From Spirosoma sordidisoli (GTDB lineage Bacteria; Bacteroidota; Bacteroidia; Cytophagales; Spirosomataceae): a stretch of DNA of 64,000 nt. Where the stretch lies: the NCBI RefSeq assembly GCF_004138325.1, contig NZ_SBLB01000013.1, positions 47,789 through 111,788 on the forward strand, read 5' to 3'. Shown piece by piece: positions 1 to 8,515 of the stretch (position 1 is its first letter; every line of letters begins with the position of its first letter). The notes below the pieces were generated by a model, which saw nothing but the letters and a program-made list of their open reading frames with translations, did not search any database and was not told the DNA's origin. The position numbers were made by a program, and so were the translations under genes.

Positions 1-1358
1 CGGGCGCTGGCTTCCCAGCGGAAGGCGCTGAATACGCCCGTACTCATGCCGTAACCAATCTGCCAGCCGCCGTCACGGGTGCTGCCCGGCTGGTTCCTGC
101 GCTCTTTCCAGCCAATGGCGTCGGCCCCACGCTGATACGCTTCTTTAAGGTTCTTGCTCGAATAAGGCCGGTTTCGTTCCGGATCGGTTTCGCTGTAGTT
201 ACGCAGGCGGAAGTCGATAGGGTCCAGGTTCAGTTTGTGGGCCATTTCGTCCATGGCCGACTCCAGCGCAAACGCACCCGTGGCTTCACCGGGGCCCCGC
301 ATCCAGATCGGAACGCTCCGGTCCAGCCGCACGATGCGGTAGCGGGTGCTCACGTTGGGACAGGCGTACATGAACTTGGTCATGTTGACGGTCGCTTCCG
401 TAAAATCTTCGTAGCTGGCCGTTTCAGCGGTAGCCGCGTGGGCAATCCCGATCAGTTTCCCGGCCTGGTCGGCCCCCATATTGATCGTCTGCACGGTATA
501 CGGCCGGTGACCCACCAGGGTAAACATCTGGCTCCGGTTCATCACCAGTTTCAGCGGACGCCCAATTTTACGGGCAATGGCGACCACCGCCGTTTCCTGC
601 GGCCATGTACGCAACCCCATTCCAAAGCCTCCTCCCATGAACTCTGTATGCACGTGAATCGTCTTGGGGTCAATCTTAAAGGCCTGCGCCATGGCGTTCT
701 GCGTCGCATTCACGCCCTGTGTTTTGGCGTAGATCATCAGCTGCTTGTCGTCCGTCCAGTGGGCCAGAATACCGTGCAGTTCCATGGGGTTGTGCACTTC
801 TACCGGGATCGTGTAATGGGCCTCCAGGGTGACCGGAGCGGTTTTGTAACCGTCGGCTGCTCCCCGCAAGTAATTGCCGCCCTCGGCTCCTTTCGGCGCA
901 ACGCCTTCCGACAGATGTTTCTCGAGATCGGTACGGGGGGCTTGTTTGGTATACGTCACTTTGACGAGGGAAGCCGCATAGGTGGCCCGTTCGTAGGTAT
1001 CGGCTACCACGATGGCGACAGGCTGACCATCGAACAGGATTTTGGGACTGCTTAAAATCCGGTAGGTCTCCTCCGTTTTTGGTTTGGGGGCTGGCCCGTC
1101 CGCTTCACCACCAACCGGGGCGTCCCAGCCGGGAATAGGCGGCATATTCTGGTGCGTAAACACACCCACTACGCCGGGGGCACCCTGCGCTTTTTGGGTA
1201 TCGAGGCTAGCGATAGCTCCTTTGGCGATCTCACTGCCGACGATGACACAATACGCCGTATTGGGTAGTTCAAAATCGGCGAAGTACTTAGCCCCGCCGG
1301 TCACTTTCATCCGCCCGTCGATTCGGTCGATGGGCGGATTTTTTGTTTTATTCGTCAT
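1..1358 (-). CDS. Molybdopterin-binding subunit of a xanthine dehydrogenase-family oxidoreductase (partial, 3' end outside window)
   Basis: Large subunit of a molybdenum hydroxylase, which binds the molybdopterin cofactor and oxidises aldehydes or N-heterocycles. About 452 codons are visible from the ATG at 1358; the C-terminal part lies beyond the left edge. The start reads MTNKTKNPPIDRIDGRMKV, followed by the K-V-T-G-x-A-K-Y opening of the aldehyde oxidase a/b hammerhead domain. A glycine-rich GGGFGMG motif near residue 235-240 is the cofactor loop of the family. It is the third gene of a minus-strand operon, 2 bp after the FAD subunit, and matches the order of E. coli PaoABC (YagTSR). The substrate cannot be read from the sequence. 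Confidence 0.9.
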   Translation of the reverse strand, partial: MTNKTKNPPIDRIDGRMKVTGGAKYFADFELPNTAYCVIVGSEIAKGAIASLDTQKAQGAPGVVGVFTHQNMPPIPGWDAPVGGEADGPAPKPKTEETYRILSSPKILFDGQPVAIVVADTYERATYAASLVKVTYTKQAPRTDLEKHLSEGVAPKGAEGGNYLRGAADGYKTAPVTLEAHYTIPVEVHNPMELHGILAHWTDDKQLMIYAKTQGVNATQNAMAQAFKIDPKTIHVHTEFMGGGFGMGLRTWPQETAVVAIARKIGRPLKLVMNRSQMFTLVGHRPYTVQTINMGADQAGKLIGIAHAATAETASYEDFTEATVNMTKFMYACPNVSTRYRIVRLDRSVPIWMRGPGEATGAFALESAMDEMAHKLNLDPIDFRLRNYSETDPERNRPYSSKNLKEAYQRGADAIGWKERRNQPGSTRDGGWQIGYGMSTGVFSAFRWEASA

Positions 1359-1360
1359 GA

Positions 1361-2380
1361 TCAGGCGGTTTTAGTGGCGGTTTTCAGGGCATCAACAATT
1401 GCGTTAGGGGCGAGCGTCAGTTTGAAATCATTCTCGCCGTAGCCTTTCGCACCCTGCATGGCCAGCGTGGCGGCCTGTTTAAAGTTGGCTTCGGTGGCGG
1501 GCTTCCCTTTGAGAAACGCTTCGGCCGCCGTCAGTCGCCACGGTTTATGAGCCACCCCACCCATCGCCAGCCGAACGTCTTGAATCGTGCCCCGCTTCAT
1601 GTCAATTCCAACGCCGACCGATAACAGCGCGAAGGCATACGAAGCCCGATCGCGCACTTTCAGGTAGTATGAATTATCCGCAAATCGGTTCGTCGGTAAG
1701 TCCACCGACATGATCAGTTCGCCGGGTAGTAGTGTGTTGTCTTTCTGCGGCAGGTCGCCGGGTAGCCGGTGGAACTCGCTGAACGGAATGGTACGGTCAC
1801 CCTTTGGCCCCGACACATTTACCGTTGCATCCAGTGCCACGAGCGCAATACACATGTCGCTGGGGTGAACGGCGATGCACTTGTTTGATGCGCCAAAAAT
1901 GGCGTGCATCCGGTTGTGACCGCCGATGGCTCCACAGCCAGATGGCCCGTTAGCCCGCCCTTTGTCAGGGCCAGCCTGCACGGGGCTACGCTTGTTGCAG
2001 GGCATCGACGGATCGTAGAAATAGGGGCAACGGGTACGTTGCATCATGTTGCCCCCCACCGTGGCCATATTCCGAAGTTGCGCCGAAGCACCCGCGTTCA
2101 GTGCCTGCGATAAGAGCGGGACGTGTTTCTTCACCAGCTCATTATCGGCAACGGCCGCGTTCTTTGCCATAGCCCCGATCCGCAGACCAGTGGCCGTTTT
2201 TTCAATCGTGGCCAGGGGAAGCCTGTTGATATCGACCAGCCGTTCAGGTAGGATGACCTCACGCTTCATCAGGTCGATGAGGTTGGTGCCGCCCGCCAGA
2301 AAATAGGTGCCGCTTTCTTTTGTGACCGCCGAAATGGCCGCTTTAGGGGTCGTAACCCGCGTAAACTGAAATGGATTCAT
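1361..2380 (-). CDS. FAD-binding subunit of xanthine dehydrogenase family, PaoB/YagS-like with extra Fe-S loop
   Basis: Middle subunit (339 aa), which passes electrons from the molybdenum centre to FAD. AGGTNLIDLMK near residues 30-40 and the LRNMATVGGNMMQ stretch near 105-115 are FAD-contacting motifs of the CO-dehydrogenase flavoprotein fold. Right after it comes a cysteine-bearing insertion (TRCPYFYD, MPCNKR, SGCGAI, NKCIAV). This resembles the loop that carries an additional [4Fe-4S] cluster in E. coli PaoB. Its start codon overlaps the stop of the 2Fe-2S subunit (ATGA, 2377-2380), so the two are translationally coupled. The extra cluster is inferred by family analogy from the four cysteines. 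Confidence 0.9.
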   Translation of the reverse strand: MNPFQFTRVTTPKAAISAVTKESGTYFLAGGTNLIDLMKREVILPERLVDINRLPLATIEKTATGLRIGAMAKNAAVADNELVKKHVPLLSQALNAGASAQLRNMATVGGNMMQRTRCPYFYDPSMPCNKRSPVQAGPDKGRANGPSGCGAIGGHNRMHAIFGASNKCIAVHPSDMCIALVALDATVNVSGPKGDRTIPFSEFHRLPGDLPQKDNTLLPGELIMSVDLPTNRFADNSYYLKVRDRASYAFALLSVGVGIDMKRGTIQDVRLAMGGVAHKPWRLTAAEAFLKGKPATEANFKQAATLAMQGAKGYGENDFKLTLAPNAIVDALKTATKTA

Positions 2381-3024
2381 ACCCTGGCTCCTTTCTTTTT
2401 TACGTCCATAATCGCATTGACAATGTTGGCATAGGCCCCGCAGCGGCAGATGTTGCCACTCATGTACTCGCGGACCTCTTCCGGCGTGTTGGCGTGTCCT
2501 TCACGAATACAGGCCACCGCCGACATGATCTGGCCGGGCGTGCAGTACCCACACTGAAAACCATCGTGTTTGATAAAAGCCTCCTGCATGGGGTGTAATA
2601 AGGTGGTAGCTGGGTCACCGACCGTCAGGCCTTCAATGGTCGTTACCGTGCAGCCTTCCGTCGTCATGGCCAGGGTCAGGCACGAGTTGACCCGCGCTCC
2701 GTCGACATGGACCGTACAGGCTCCGCACTGGCCGTGGTCGCAGCCTTTCTTGGTGCCGGTCAGGTGGAGTTGTTCCCGGAGCAGGTCGAGGAGTGTAACC
2801 CGCGGTTCGATGCTGAGCTGCTGGACTTTTCCATTGATGGTCAGCCGTAGCGGCATCTGCTCAAGGGCAGTGGCTATTTTTTCCTGAATACCAGTGTTAA
2901 CGGCGGCTACGGCCGTTGGCGGAGTCATAGCCAACGCTGCCAGCGCAGACGATTGCTTCAGAAAAATCCGTCGGGATGACGTTGAGTTACCTAACTCGCT
3001 GTCCAGGTTTTCCGTATCATTCAT
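2377..3024 (-). CDS. 2Fe-2S subunit of xanthine dehydrogenase family, Tat-exported (PaoA/YagT-like)
   Basis: Small electron-transfer subunit (215 aa). An N-terminal RRIFLKQSSALAALA segment is a twin-arginine export signal, so the folded complex probably works in the periplasm. A plant-type ferredoxin domain follows with CDHGQCGACTVH plus a fourth cysteine (NSCLTL). The helical second cluster domain has CGYCTPGQIMS and GNICRCGAY. Both [2Fe-2S] clusters therefore look complete. First gene of the operon; the start is fixed by the Tat signal right after the initiator region. About 65 bp separate it from the next minus-strand gene upstream (3089-3586). Confidence 0.92.
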   Translation of the reverse strand: MNDTENLDSELGNSTSSRRIFLKQSSALAALAMTPPTAVAAVNTGIQEKIATALEQMPLRLTINGKVQQLSIEPRVTLLDLLREQLHLTGTKKGCDHGQCGACTVHVDGARVNSCLTLAMTTEGCTVTTIEGLTVGDPATTLLHPMQEAFIKHDGFQCGYCTPGQIMSAVACIREGHANTPEEVREYMSGNICRCGAYANIVNAIMDVKKKGARV

Positions 3025-3088
3025 GGTGCAATTTTTTAACGTGAGTAAACTATCCCCCTACGCTTGAACGCGGCTGATGCCGTTTAGG

Positions 3089-3586
3089 TTAGAGCAGTTC
3101 GAAACTGACAGTTACATTGCCCGCGCCTAATGCTCGTTGTAGACTAGTCGGGTTGTCGATCTGACCCAGTCTGGTATAACGATACGAGGTCTGGAACGTT
3201 TCGTAAAAGAGCACCAGGGTACTGGAACCGTAGAGCATCAGATCCCCCGCCTGAATGGTGCCAGGATTGGAGACACTGATGGGCAAGCTGGTGGGCAGAT
3301 CCACAAACTTTTCGTTGCCGTTGAGCTCCTTCATAACGATCGTCAAAGGTAACCGCGCTTTGAAGGCCGTTACGGACGGGTTATCCAGTAAGGTCGCCGT
3401 GAACGTGTGCGTACCAACCCCAATACGTAACCGATTGGAGAGATTCGAATTGCCGGGGTTGGTAGCCGCTGTGTTACCGGCTGGCGGAGTGGAGCTCTCC
3501 TGGGTCATCGGATCGTCGGTTTTGCCAGCCAGGATACTAAGGACAACCAGCATTAACGGCAGTAGCAGCATCTGGGTTTGTTTCAT
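3089..3586 (-). CDS. Cyclophilin-like fold protein, exported
   Basis: 165 aa. After a hydrophobic leader and a low-complexity linker, residues about 55-165 match the cyclophilin-like domain (Cyclophil_like2, related to TM1367). The visible family pattern is TFTATLLDNPSV, LPLTIVMKELNGNEKF, GDLMLYGSSTLVLFY and YTRLGQIDNPTSL. No peptidyl-prolyl isomerase activity can be claimed; the function of this bacterial family is not established. The leader ends LSILAGKTDDP: it looks like a lipoprotein signal, but lysine stands where the lipobox cysteine would be. The protein may therefore be secreted rather than lipidated. It lies upstream of the molybdenum hydroxylase operon on the same strand. Confidence 0.75.
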   Translation of the reverse strand: MKQTQMLLLPLMLVVLSILAGKTDDPMTQESSTPPAGNTAATNPGNSNLSNRLRIGVGTHTFTATLLDNPSVTAFKARLPLTIVMKELNGNEKFVDLPTSLPISVSNPGTIQAGDLMLYGSSTLVLFYETFQTSYRYTRLGQIDNPTSLQRALGAGNVTVSFELL

Positions 3587-3793
3587 GGTCGTTGGATAGA
3601 ATGAAGTTTCCTAAACAAGCTATCCACCCGGCAGACTCATCGACAGGTGTTTGCGTAACAGTTCATTCAGTGGATTCAAAGGTACCCGGTGCCGACCCAC
3701 GCTGTTTTATACATTTTACGGTTTTGCCTACCACTTTTACAGGTAGCCTATAGGGGCCCGATCTTCGTCCATAGATTTGACCAAAACAGAGCC

Positions 3794-4681
3794 ATGATCC
3801 AGTACGACACGATCAAAAAATATGCGGATAGGTTCAATAATCGAACCCAGCATCCGCTCATCAGTCTGGTTGATTTTAATCAGTCGAAGCCCCTTCTCCG
3901 GGAGAAGTTTACGCTCAACTTTTACGCCATTATCATCAAAGAGACAAACTGCGGTGATCTGCGGTACGGCAACCAGTATTACGATTATGCCGACGGGACA
4001 ATGGTCTTTTTTGGGCCTGGGCAGATCATCACCAATGAGCCGGAAGGTGAACCGCACCAACCGTATGGGAAGGCCCTGGTTTTTCATGCCGACCTGATTA
4101 AAGGCACCAGTCTAGGTAAACAGATCCACGACTATTCGTTTTTCAGTTACCAATCCCATGAAGCCTTGCATCTTTCCGACACAGAAAGAGCCGTTGTGAC
4201 GACTTGCTTTGATAATATAACCAGCGAAATCAGCCAAAACATTGATCGCCACAGTAAGCAACTGATCGTGGCGAACCTGGAATTGCTTTTAAAATACTGT
4301 CTGCGCTTTTACGATCGGCAATTTATCACCCGGGAGCACGCGAATCACGGCATCCTGGAGCAGTTCGAAGCGAAACTAAACGAGTACTTGTTCGGCGAAA
4401 AATTAGGTACAGAGGGCGTGCCCACCGTCGCCTACTTTGCCCAAGAACTAAACTTATCGCCCAATTACTTCGGCGATCTGATCAAGAAGGAGACGGGGAA
4501 GTCTGCCTTGGAATTCATCCAACTGCATCTGATTGACCTGGCGAAAGAGCGGCTGTTCGACACCCGTAAATCGGTGAGCAAGATAGCTTATGAACTAGGA
4601 TTCAAGTATCCCCAGCATTTTGCCCGGTTCTTCAAACAAAAAGTGGGGGTTTCGCCGATTGAGTATCGAGGTTTGAACTAA
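3794..4681 (+). CDS. AraC family transcriptional regulator
   Basis: 295 aa from the ATG at 3794 (MIQYDTIKKYADRF). An in-frame extension to 3689 is open but lacks family similarity, so the internal start is preferred. The N-terminal half is a cupin-like sensing domain (FFGPGQIITNEP, HADLI). The C-terminal ~100 residues hold two helix-turn-helix units, including LNLSPNYFGDLIKKETGKSALEF and AYELGFKYPQHFARFFKQKVG, ending in the SPIEYR motif typical of the family. The ligand is unknown. It starts about 200 bp from the divergent cyclophilin-like gene and could regulate it or the adjoining operon. Confidence 0.88.
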   Translation: MIQYDTIKKYADRFNNRTQHPLISLVDFNQSKPLLREKFTLNFYAIIIKETNCGDLRYGNQYYDYADGTMVFFGPGQIITNEPEGEPHQPYGKALVFHADLIKGTSLGKQIHDYSFFSYQSHEALHLSDTERAVVTTCFDNITSEISQNIDRHSKQLIVANLELLLKYCLRFYDRQFITREHANHGILEQFEAKLNEYLFGEKLGTEGVPTVAYFAQELNLSPNYFGDLIKKETGKSALEFIQLHLIDLAKERLFDTRKSVSKIAYELGFKYPQHFARFFKQKVGVSPIEYRGLN

Positions 4682-5056
4682 ACACCCTTGTCTCGCAAAA
4701 AGGCTCCTCTAAATGAGAGGATGGGACTTCCATCTATATGCTTCATAATTGGGCGTTGGTTGACCGGGTTACCGGCCCTGTCAGTCAATGACTTTCTGAT
4801 GAGAGTGCGGGACTTGGGCCACTTTTGTCACCGCTCACCCTAAACGCGCTGGTTCACACGAAGGCAGGTTTATTAGCCGATCATTTCTATGAGACTAGAC
4901 CTGCCTACATGGCAACCCGGTTCAAGCCTAATCCCACATTTAGGGTAAGCTTTAGAATGAATAACTCGACATGTTATAACTTGCATTGATGCGAACCTTT
5001 ACTCAAGCGATGAGCCCGACCCTACAGGAAGGTCAGGCTTTTTTTTATAGCCAATA
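4682..5056. other. Intergenic region with one AACGCTCC-type hairpin and a terminator-like stem-loop
   Basis: No gene recognised in 375 bp. A copy of the dispersed hairpin (GTCTCG...GGCTCC...TGAGAGG) lies at 4690-4720. A GC stem-loop followed by eight T lies at 5013-5046, directly before the Crp/Fnr gene. Confidence 0.5.
5013..5046 (+). terminator. Terminator-like hairpin just upstream of Crp/Fnr start
   Basis: AGCCCGACC (5013-5021) pairs with GGTCAGGCT (5031-5039) with one mismatch; a run of eight T follows (5039-5046). Only 10 bp remain before the ATG at 5057. If the promoter lies upstream, this would act as an attenuator in the leader rather than a plain terminator. Confidence 0.5.
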
Positions 5057-5620
5057 ATGGAAGAAAAGTTAAGAGAACACATCCAGAAACGAGTACCGCT
5101 AACCGATGACGAATTTGCGTTTGTACTCGCTCATTTTACACCCAAAAAGTATAAAAAACATCAGTTTTTGATTCAGGAAGGCGAACTGGTAAGCTACTCC
5201 TACTATGTGGTCTCGGGGCTTTTAAAGCTGGTCTATTCCGATGAATCAGGCAAGCAACATATCGTTTCGTTTGCCATGGAGGACTGGTGGGAAACCGATT
5301 TTCAGGCCTATTTCACCCAGACCAAAGCGACCATGTCGGTAGACTGTTTGGAAGATACGGTGGTATTCTGCCTGTCACTGGAAAACTATCATAAGTTATG
5401 CGCCGGTCTACAAAAATTTGAGCGCTTCTTCCTGCAACTAACCATTTCTGGTTCGATGGCGGCTCAGCGACGCATCTTGTCGTTGCTTACTACCCAAGCC
5501 AAAGAGCGGTATGAGCAGCTACTCAGCCAGTATCCTGCTTTAATTCAGCGGGTACCAAAAACTCTACTGGCATCCTACTTGGGTGTGTCACGCGAAACCT
5601 TGAGTCGGTTTACTGATTAG
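5057..5620 (+). CDS. Crp/Fnr family transcriptional regulator
   Basis: 187 aa. Residues about 25-120 form the cyclic-nucleotide-binding-like beta barrel (FLIQEGELVSYSYYVVSGLLKLVY). The glycine/arginine pattern of a cAMP phosphate cassette is not seen, so the ligand is unknown. The C-terminus carries the winged-helix recognition segment, TLLASYLGVSRETLSR, and ends soon after (FTD), slightly shorter than many relatives. Two CRP-like palindromes lie directly after its stop codon and before ridA, so it may control its neighbour. The pairing of this regulator type with a RidA gene is common in Cytophagales (recalled, not checked here). Confidence 0.88.
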   Translation: MEEKLREHIQKRVPLTDDEFAFVLAHFTPKKYKKHQFLIQEGELVSYSYYVVSGLLKLVYSDESGKQHIVSFAMEDWWETDFQAYFTQTKATMSVDCLEDTVVFCLSLENYHKLCAGLQKFERFFLQLTISGSMAAQRRILSLLTTQAKERYEQLLSQYPALIQRVPKTLLASYLGVSRETLSRFTD

Positions 5621-5659
5621 TGTGATATACATCACTCGATACTTGTGCTATAGGTCACG
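5621..5659 (+). promoter_or_regulatory. Pair of CRP-like operator sites upstream of ridA
   Basis: Box 1, TGTGATATACATCACT (5621-5636), fits TGTGA-N6-TCAC. Box 2, TGTGCTATAGGTCACG (5644-5659), is offset by exactly 23 bp. An AAACTTTG element ending at 5688 resembles a Bacteroidota -7 element and would place box 2 near -43. A second copy of the whole arrangement is at 59630-59698. Confidence 0.55.
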
Positions 5660-5712
5660 GTCAAACCCGGCTAGGCTTCCAAACTTTGCCCTGTAAACTT
5701 TACTCGGCAGGC

Positions 5713-6183
5713 ATGAAACGCATGGCAACAATTCTAGCCAGCGCTTTCCTAACTATGGTGCCTGCATGGGTACAGACTAAACAAGCAGAGCAAATGGAAA
5801 AACGAATCATCAATCCTTGGCAATGGCAAGATCAGCGCAGTTATGTACAGGCCGTAGACGTGCAACAGCCAGCCGGCACGCTCTATGTTTCGGGACAAGC
5901 CGCTGTTCAGGCGGATGGTCAATCCAGTACCGACGACATGAAAACGCAACTACTTCTGGCGATTCAGAATTTAGAACAAGTGATCGGCGAGGCTGGCTAC
6001 GAATGTCGAAATATTGTGCGGTTAACGATTTATACGACTTCTCATGAAGAGTTTTGGCCCAACTTTCCTATTCTACAAACTTGGATAGCCCAGCACGGAA
6101 TAAAGCAAGCTACTACGTTACTGGAAGTAAACCGTTTATTTGAAACCTTAAAAGTTGAATTGGAAGCGACGGTAGTCAAATAG
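5713..6183 (+). CDS. RidA/YjgF-YER057c family protein, possibly exported
   Basis: 156 aa from the ATG at 5713. The RidA domain starts at MEKRIINPWQWQ (ATG at 5794) and runs to the end, with GTLYVSGQAA, AIQNLEQVIGEAGYECRNIVRLTIY and the closing VELEATVVK. RidA proteins hydrolyse reactive enamine/imine intermediates; the conserved Arg of the active site is plausibly the R in NIVRLTIY. The 27 residues before the domain look like a signal peptide (MKRMATILASAFLTMVPAWV). The upstream promoter-like element supports starting at 5713, but a cytoplasmic form from 5794 is possible. The gene follows the Crp/Fnr gene by 92 bp with two operator-like boxes between them. Confidence 0.82.
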   Translation: MKRMATILASAFLTMVPAWVQTKQAEQMEKRIINPWQWQDQRSYVQAVDVQQPAGTLYVSGQAAVQADGQSSTDDMKTQLLLAIQNLEQVIGEAGYECRNIVRLTIYTTSHEEFWPNFPILQTWIAQHGIKQATTLLEVNRLFETLKVELEATVVK

Positions 6184-6790
6184 GTATTGACGAAGCCTAA
6201 GAACTTCGAATGTACTTAAAAAATGGATTAAATCTGTCACAGTCTGTTGGGCTTTATGGCGAACAGATTGCCATCTGCTTAAAAGCTTAGGTCCTTAAAA
6301 CCGAAACTAAGTGGTTCAGGGGATGGAACAGGCTAACAAATAGTGGCAATTACCCCAGCACACTTGTCCGCTAGCCAAAGCCGCGTCCGGATTCAACGGA
6401 CGCGGCTTGTTAGTTTACTACAGCTTGCTCTTCTACAGATACCCTGTTACCTTTTCGGGTATAGGTAGTCTCACTGCGCTTCAGCAGATAAAAGGCATGG
6501 TAGGCCGGTGTGCTATCGGCTATGGTGACCGTGTCCAGAAAGGCCGACGAAGTGTCGGAAATTACTCAGAAGAGTCTAGCCATTTCTTTTTTTGTATGCC
6601 CAACTGTCTCATCATAACGCTCGTTGGTGAGACAATTAATCAAAGCGTGGCGGTCGGTAGTAGGAAGCGAGACCCTTTGTAGCTGAAGTATTTAAAGATA
6701 TTGCATGACGATGGGGTTCGTCCTTTAAGGAGCTTATACCTCACTATATCGTCAGTTTATCAATAGACATACTTTTTGTTCGCTGCTCCA
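6184..6790 (+). repeat. Intergenic composite repeat block, copy E1
   Basis: No convincing gene in this 607 bp. It holds a hairpin (6378-6408), then ACAGCTTGCTC and CAGATACCCTGTTA, later GTCGGAAATT, and the core hairpin GTCTCA-AACGCTC-TGAGAC at 6606-6633. The same ordered landmarks recur at 19244-19530, and the second half at 36080-36185. It is therefore a dispersed non-coding repeat of roughly 250 bp. Confidence 0.55.
6378..6408 (+). terminator. Strong stem-loop downstream of ridA (12-bp stem)
   Basis: AAGCCGCGTCCG (6378-6389) and CGGACGCGGCTT (6397-6408) are perfect inverted arms with a 7-nt loop. The T-run is weak, so it may be a terminator or the head of the repeat block that follows. Confidence 0.55.
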
Positions 6791-7291
6791 TCAACTCTCT
6801 TCTGAGAGAGGACCATAATTGGTCGGTAACACCAGTCGACCATCGACGGTGAAGGGTTGGATCGACTCAACACTCACCTGTTCGAATGCCGCATGACTGC
6901 GATGTAGGATGACATTAGTCGAAAAGGGAACAACAGCTGAGGGAAGGGCTACGGCCAGTTCCTGAGTGCCTGCTAACCATTCGCCCAAAAAGGTTTGTAG
7001 CTGCGTGGTTCGCACTGGCGTGTTCCAATCAGGCGGTAGCTGATCCACTCGGTACACCTTCAGCGCTTGCGCGTTGGGTAGGTGTATGGTAATCAAGTAG
7101 TAGGTGGGTAGTTCATCCAGCCGAATAGGCATCAAGTTGGCCAGCACCTCCACCAAAGCTAGTTCAGGGGAACTCGAGGTGTAGAGCACATCAACGCCAA
7201 TCGGGTTCCAGCGCTCGCCCCGTTTGGCCGAGCCACCCGCCAGGGGCGTATCCAGGAAACGCTCTTTGATTAAACGATATACACGAGGCAT
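6791..7291 (-). CDS. RES domain toxin (NAD+-degrading family)
   Basis: 166 aa, full RES domain. Visible family positions are RLIKERF near the start, GERWNPIGVDVLYTSSSPELALVEVL (residues about 25-50, with the R and Y of the active pocket) and the serine-rich C-terminal half (AVVPFSTNVILHRSH). Characterised RES toxins (MbcT, ParT) act on NAD+ or ADP-ribosylate targets; which applies here is unknown. The start is 17 bp downstream of the antitoxin gene on the same strand, the usual Xre-RES order with the antitoxin first. Confidence 0.88.
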   Translation of the reverse strand: MPRVYRLIKERFLDTPLAGGSAKRGERWNPIGVDVLYTSSSPELALVEVLANLMPIRLDELPTYYLITIHLPNAQALKVYRVDQLPPDWNTPVRTTQLQTFLGEWLAGTQELAVALPSAVVPFSTNVILHRSHAAFEQVSVESIQPFTVDGRLVLPTNYGPLSEES

Positions 7292-7308
7292 GAAACTAAC
7301 AATGGCTA

Positions 7309-7746
7309 CTAACTGATCATGCCTTCTTCAATGCGGCTTAACTCATCGTCAACAAAGCTAAAGCCCGCTATGGTGTCTAACAAGGTTACCGGTGCCACGT
7401 TCCCCAGGGCAGGGCGCGGGGTGCGTAGCCAGCGCACAAACACCGCCTGGCGATCATCGAAGGTGGCCAGTCCATGTTCGATCAACTGCTCCAGGAGTAG
7501 TAGGCGCTCGGTTTTGTTAGAATCCAAGGTCTTATCTCCGGCTTGCCGATGCAGTGAGCGTTCGGATAGATTAAGGATGCGGGCCATCTCTTTATCGGTC
7601 AAGCCAATACGGCTAGCCACTTCATCAACCCGACTGCGGGCTTCGCCCTGGCGGATACGGCTGATGAGGGAAGGCCGGCTTTCACCCCGCAGGGCTTTCG
7701 GTAAAAAATCGGTTCGCGGACCGGTCGTTACGGTTTTAGTGGCCAT
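7309..7746 (-). CDS. Xre/MbcA/ParS-type antitoxin of RES pair
   Basis: 145 aa from the ATG at 7746 (MATKTVTTGPRT); an in-frame extension to 7827 is ignored because it has no family similarity. The middle holds a helix-turn-helix (RIGLTDKEMARILNLSERSLHR) and the C-terminal ~60 residues the DUF2384 toxin-binding region (LLEQLIEHGLATF, WLRTPRPALGN, LDTIAGFSFVDDELSRIEEG). It neutralises the downstream RES toxin and probably represses the pair. The family assignment is strong from order, size and both domains. Confidence 0.88.
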   Translation of the reverse strand: MATKTVTTGPRTDFLPKALRGESRPSLISRIRQGEARSRVDEVASRIGLTDKEMARILNLSERSLHRQAGDKTLDSNKTERLLLLEQLIEHGLATFDDRQAVFVRWLRTPRPALGNVAPVTLLDTIAGFSFVDDELSRIEEGMIS

Positions 7747-8074
7747 AGTAAGAGATGATATAAAAACGTCACTAAGATAACTGACACTTGTCAATTTATC
7801 ACCATACTGTTGCTTAGAGAAGAACAAGTAGGCAGAGAGGAGATAAGGCTCCGTGCGGTCGCTCCGGCTGGGACGCGGCTAGCCTGCTTGTGGAAGAATC
7901 GATGAACAGGTATATGAAGTTTGAGGCCGTAGGGTCAACGTATACTGTTTATTTATTCTTTCAATCTGGTCATTTGTCAAATGAACCCTCCACAGTTAGA
8001 GGCTGTCTGGGGGGGCATTGACACTATAATGCATATGCCACTAACCGGAGTGAACATGTACTAGCAAAAAATCA

Positions 8075-8100
8075 TCTCTAAAAACGCTCCCCATTGAGAC
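8075..8100 (+). repeat. AACGCTCC-type dispersed hairpin core
   Basis: TCTC-N-AAACGCTCC-N-GAGAC. About 30 nt later a TGAGACGACGAAG flank repeats. The downstream stretch GAAACGTTCATnGATG is shared with the copy near 42381-42425. Confidence 0.5.
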
Positions 8101-8152
8101 GGGGAAACGTTCATGGATGAGCCCTCGCCTGAGACGACGAAGTATTTATACA

Positions 8153-8278
8153 GCTGAGCGGATGATCGATGGCCAGACAGCCCGAGATCTGGGTTATTTT
8201 GTAGGTTATCAGATCTGCAAAAGCTATTTTCAACGGGCAATAGACGAAAAGAAGGCGTTAGCTAGTATGATTGACTAA
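8153..8278 (+). pseudogene. 3' remnant of a DUF2268-like gene
   Basis: An open 41-codon tail ending at TAA 8278 contains ARDLGYFVGYQICKSYFQRA followed by a short acidic/basic end. The GYxVGYxICKSYY pattern is what I know from the C-terminus of DUF2268-type putative zinc peptidases. No start and no catalytic domain are present, so this is a fragment. Confidence 0.4.
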
Positions 8279-8515
8279 ACTTAACCGATGAAAATGCACA
8301 AAGCTTCTTATTAAGTTCTGGTTGCAATCCACAAAAAAAACTCCACGTTGAAGTGATGTTCTTCAGTAAGGAAATAACTCATGATTAGCCCAATTTCACT
8401 TATACAACAGATTCAGAGTAGATATCTGATTAAAATAAAGCAATAATATGCTGTTTAACTCTGTTATTCTTGGTTATATAAGGATAATTACTTTAGCTAA
8501 AAGCAAGCCTAGTTA

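Larger units (their letters stand above)
7747..8515. other. Degraded intergenic region
   Basis: 769 bp with no intact gene. It contains an AACGCTCC hairpin core (8075-8100), a second partial copy of its TGAGACG flank (8131 onwards), and a 42-codon remnant at 8153-8278. The rest shows nothing I recognise. Confidence 0.5.

Noticed and set aside
237..1374. Long plus-strand open frames opposite the molybdenum hydroxylase large subunit
   Set aside because: They are antisense to a clear, well-conserved coding region and their sequence is arginine/glycine-rich, typical of complement frames in G+C-rich genes.
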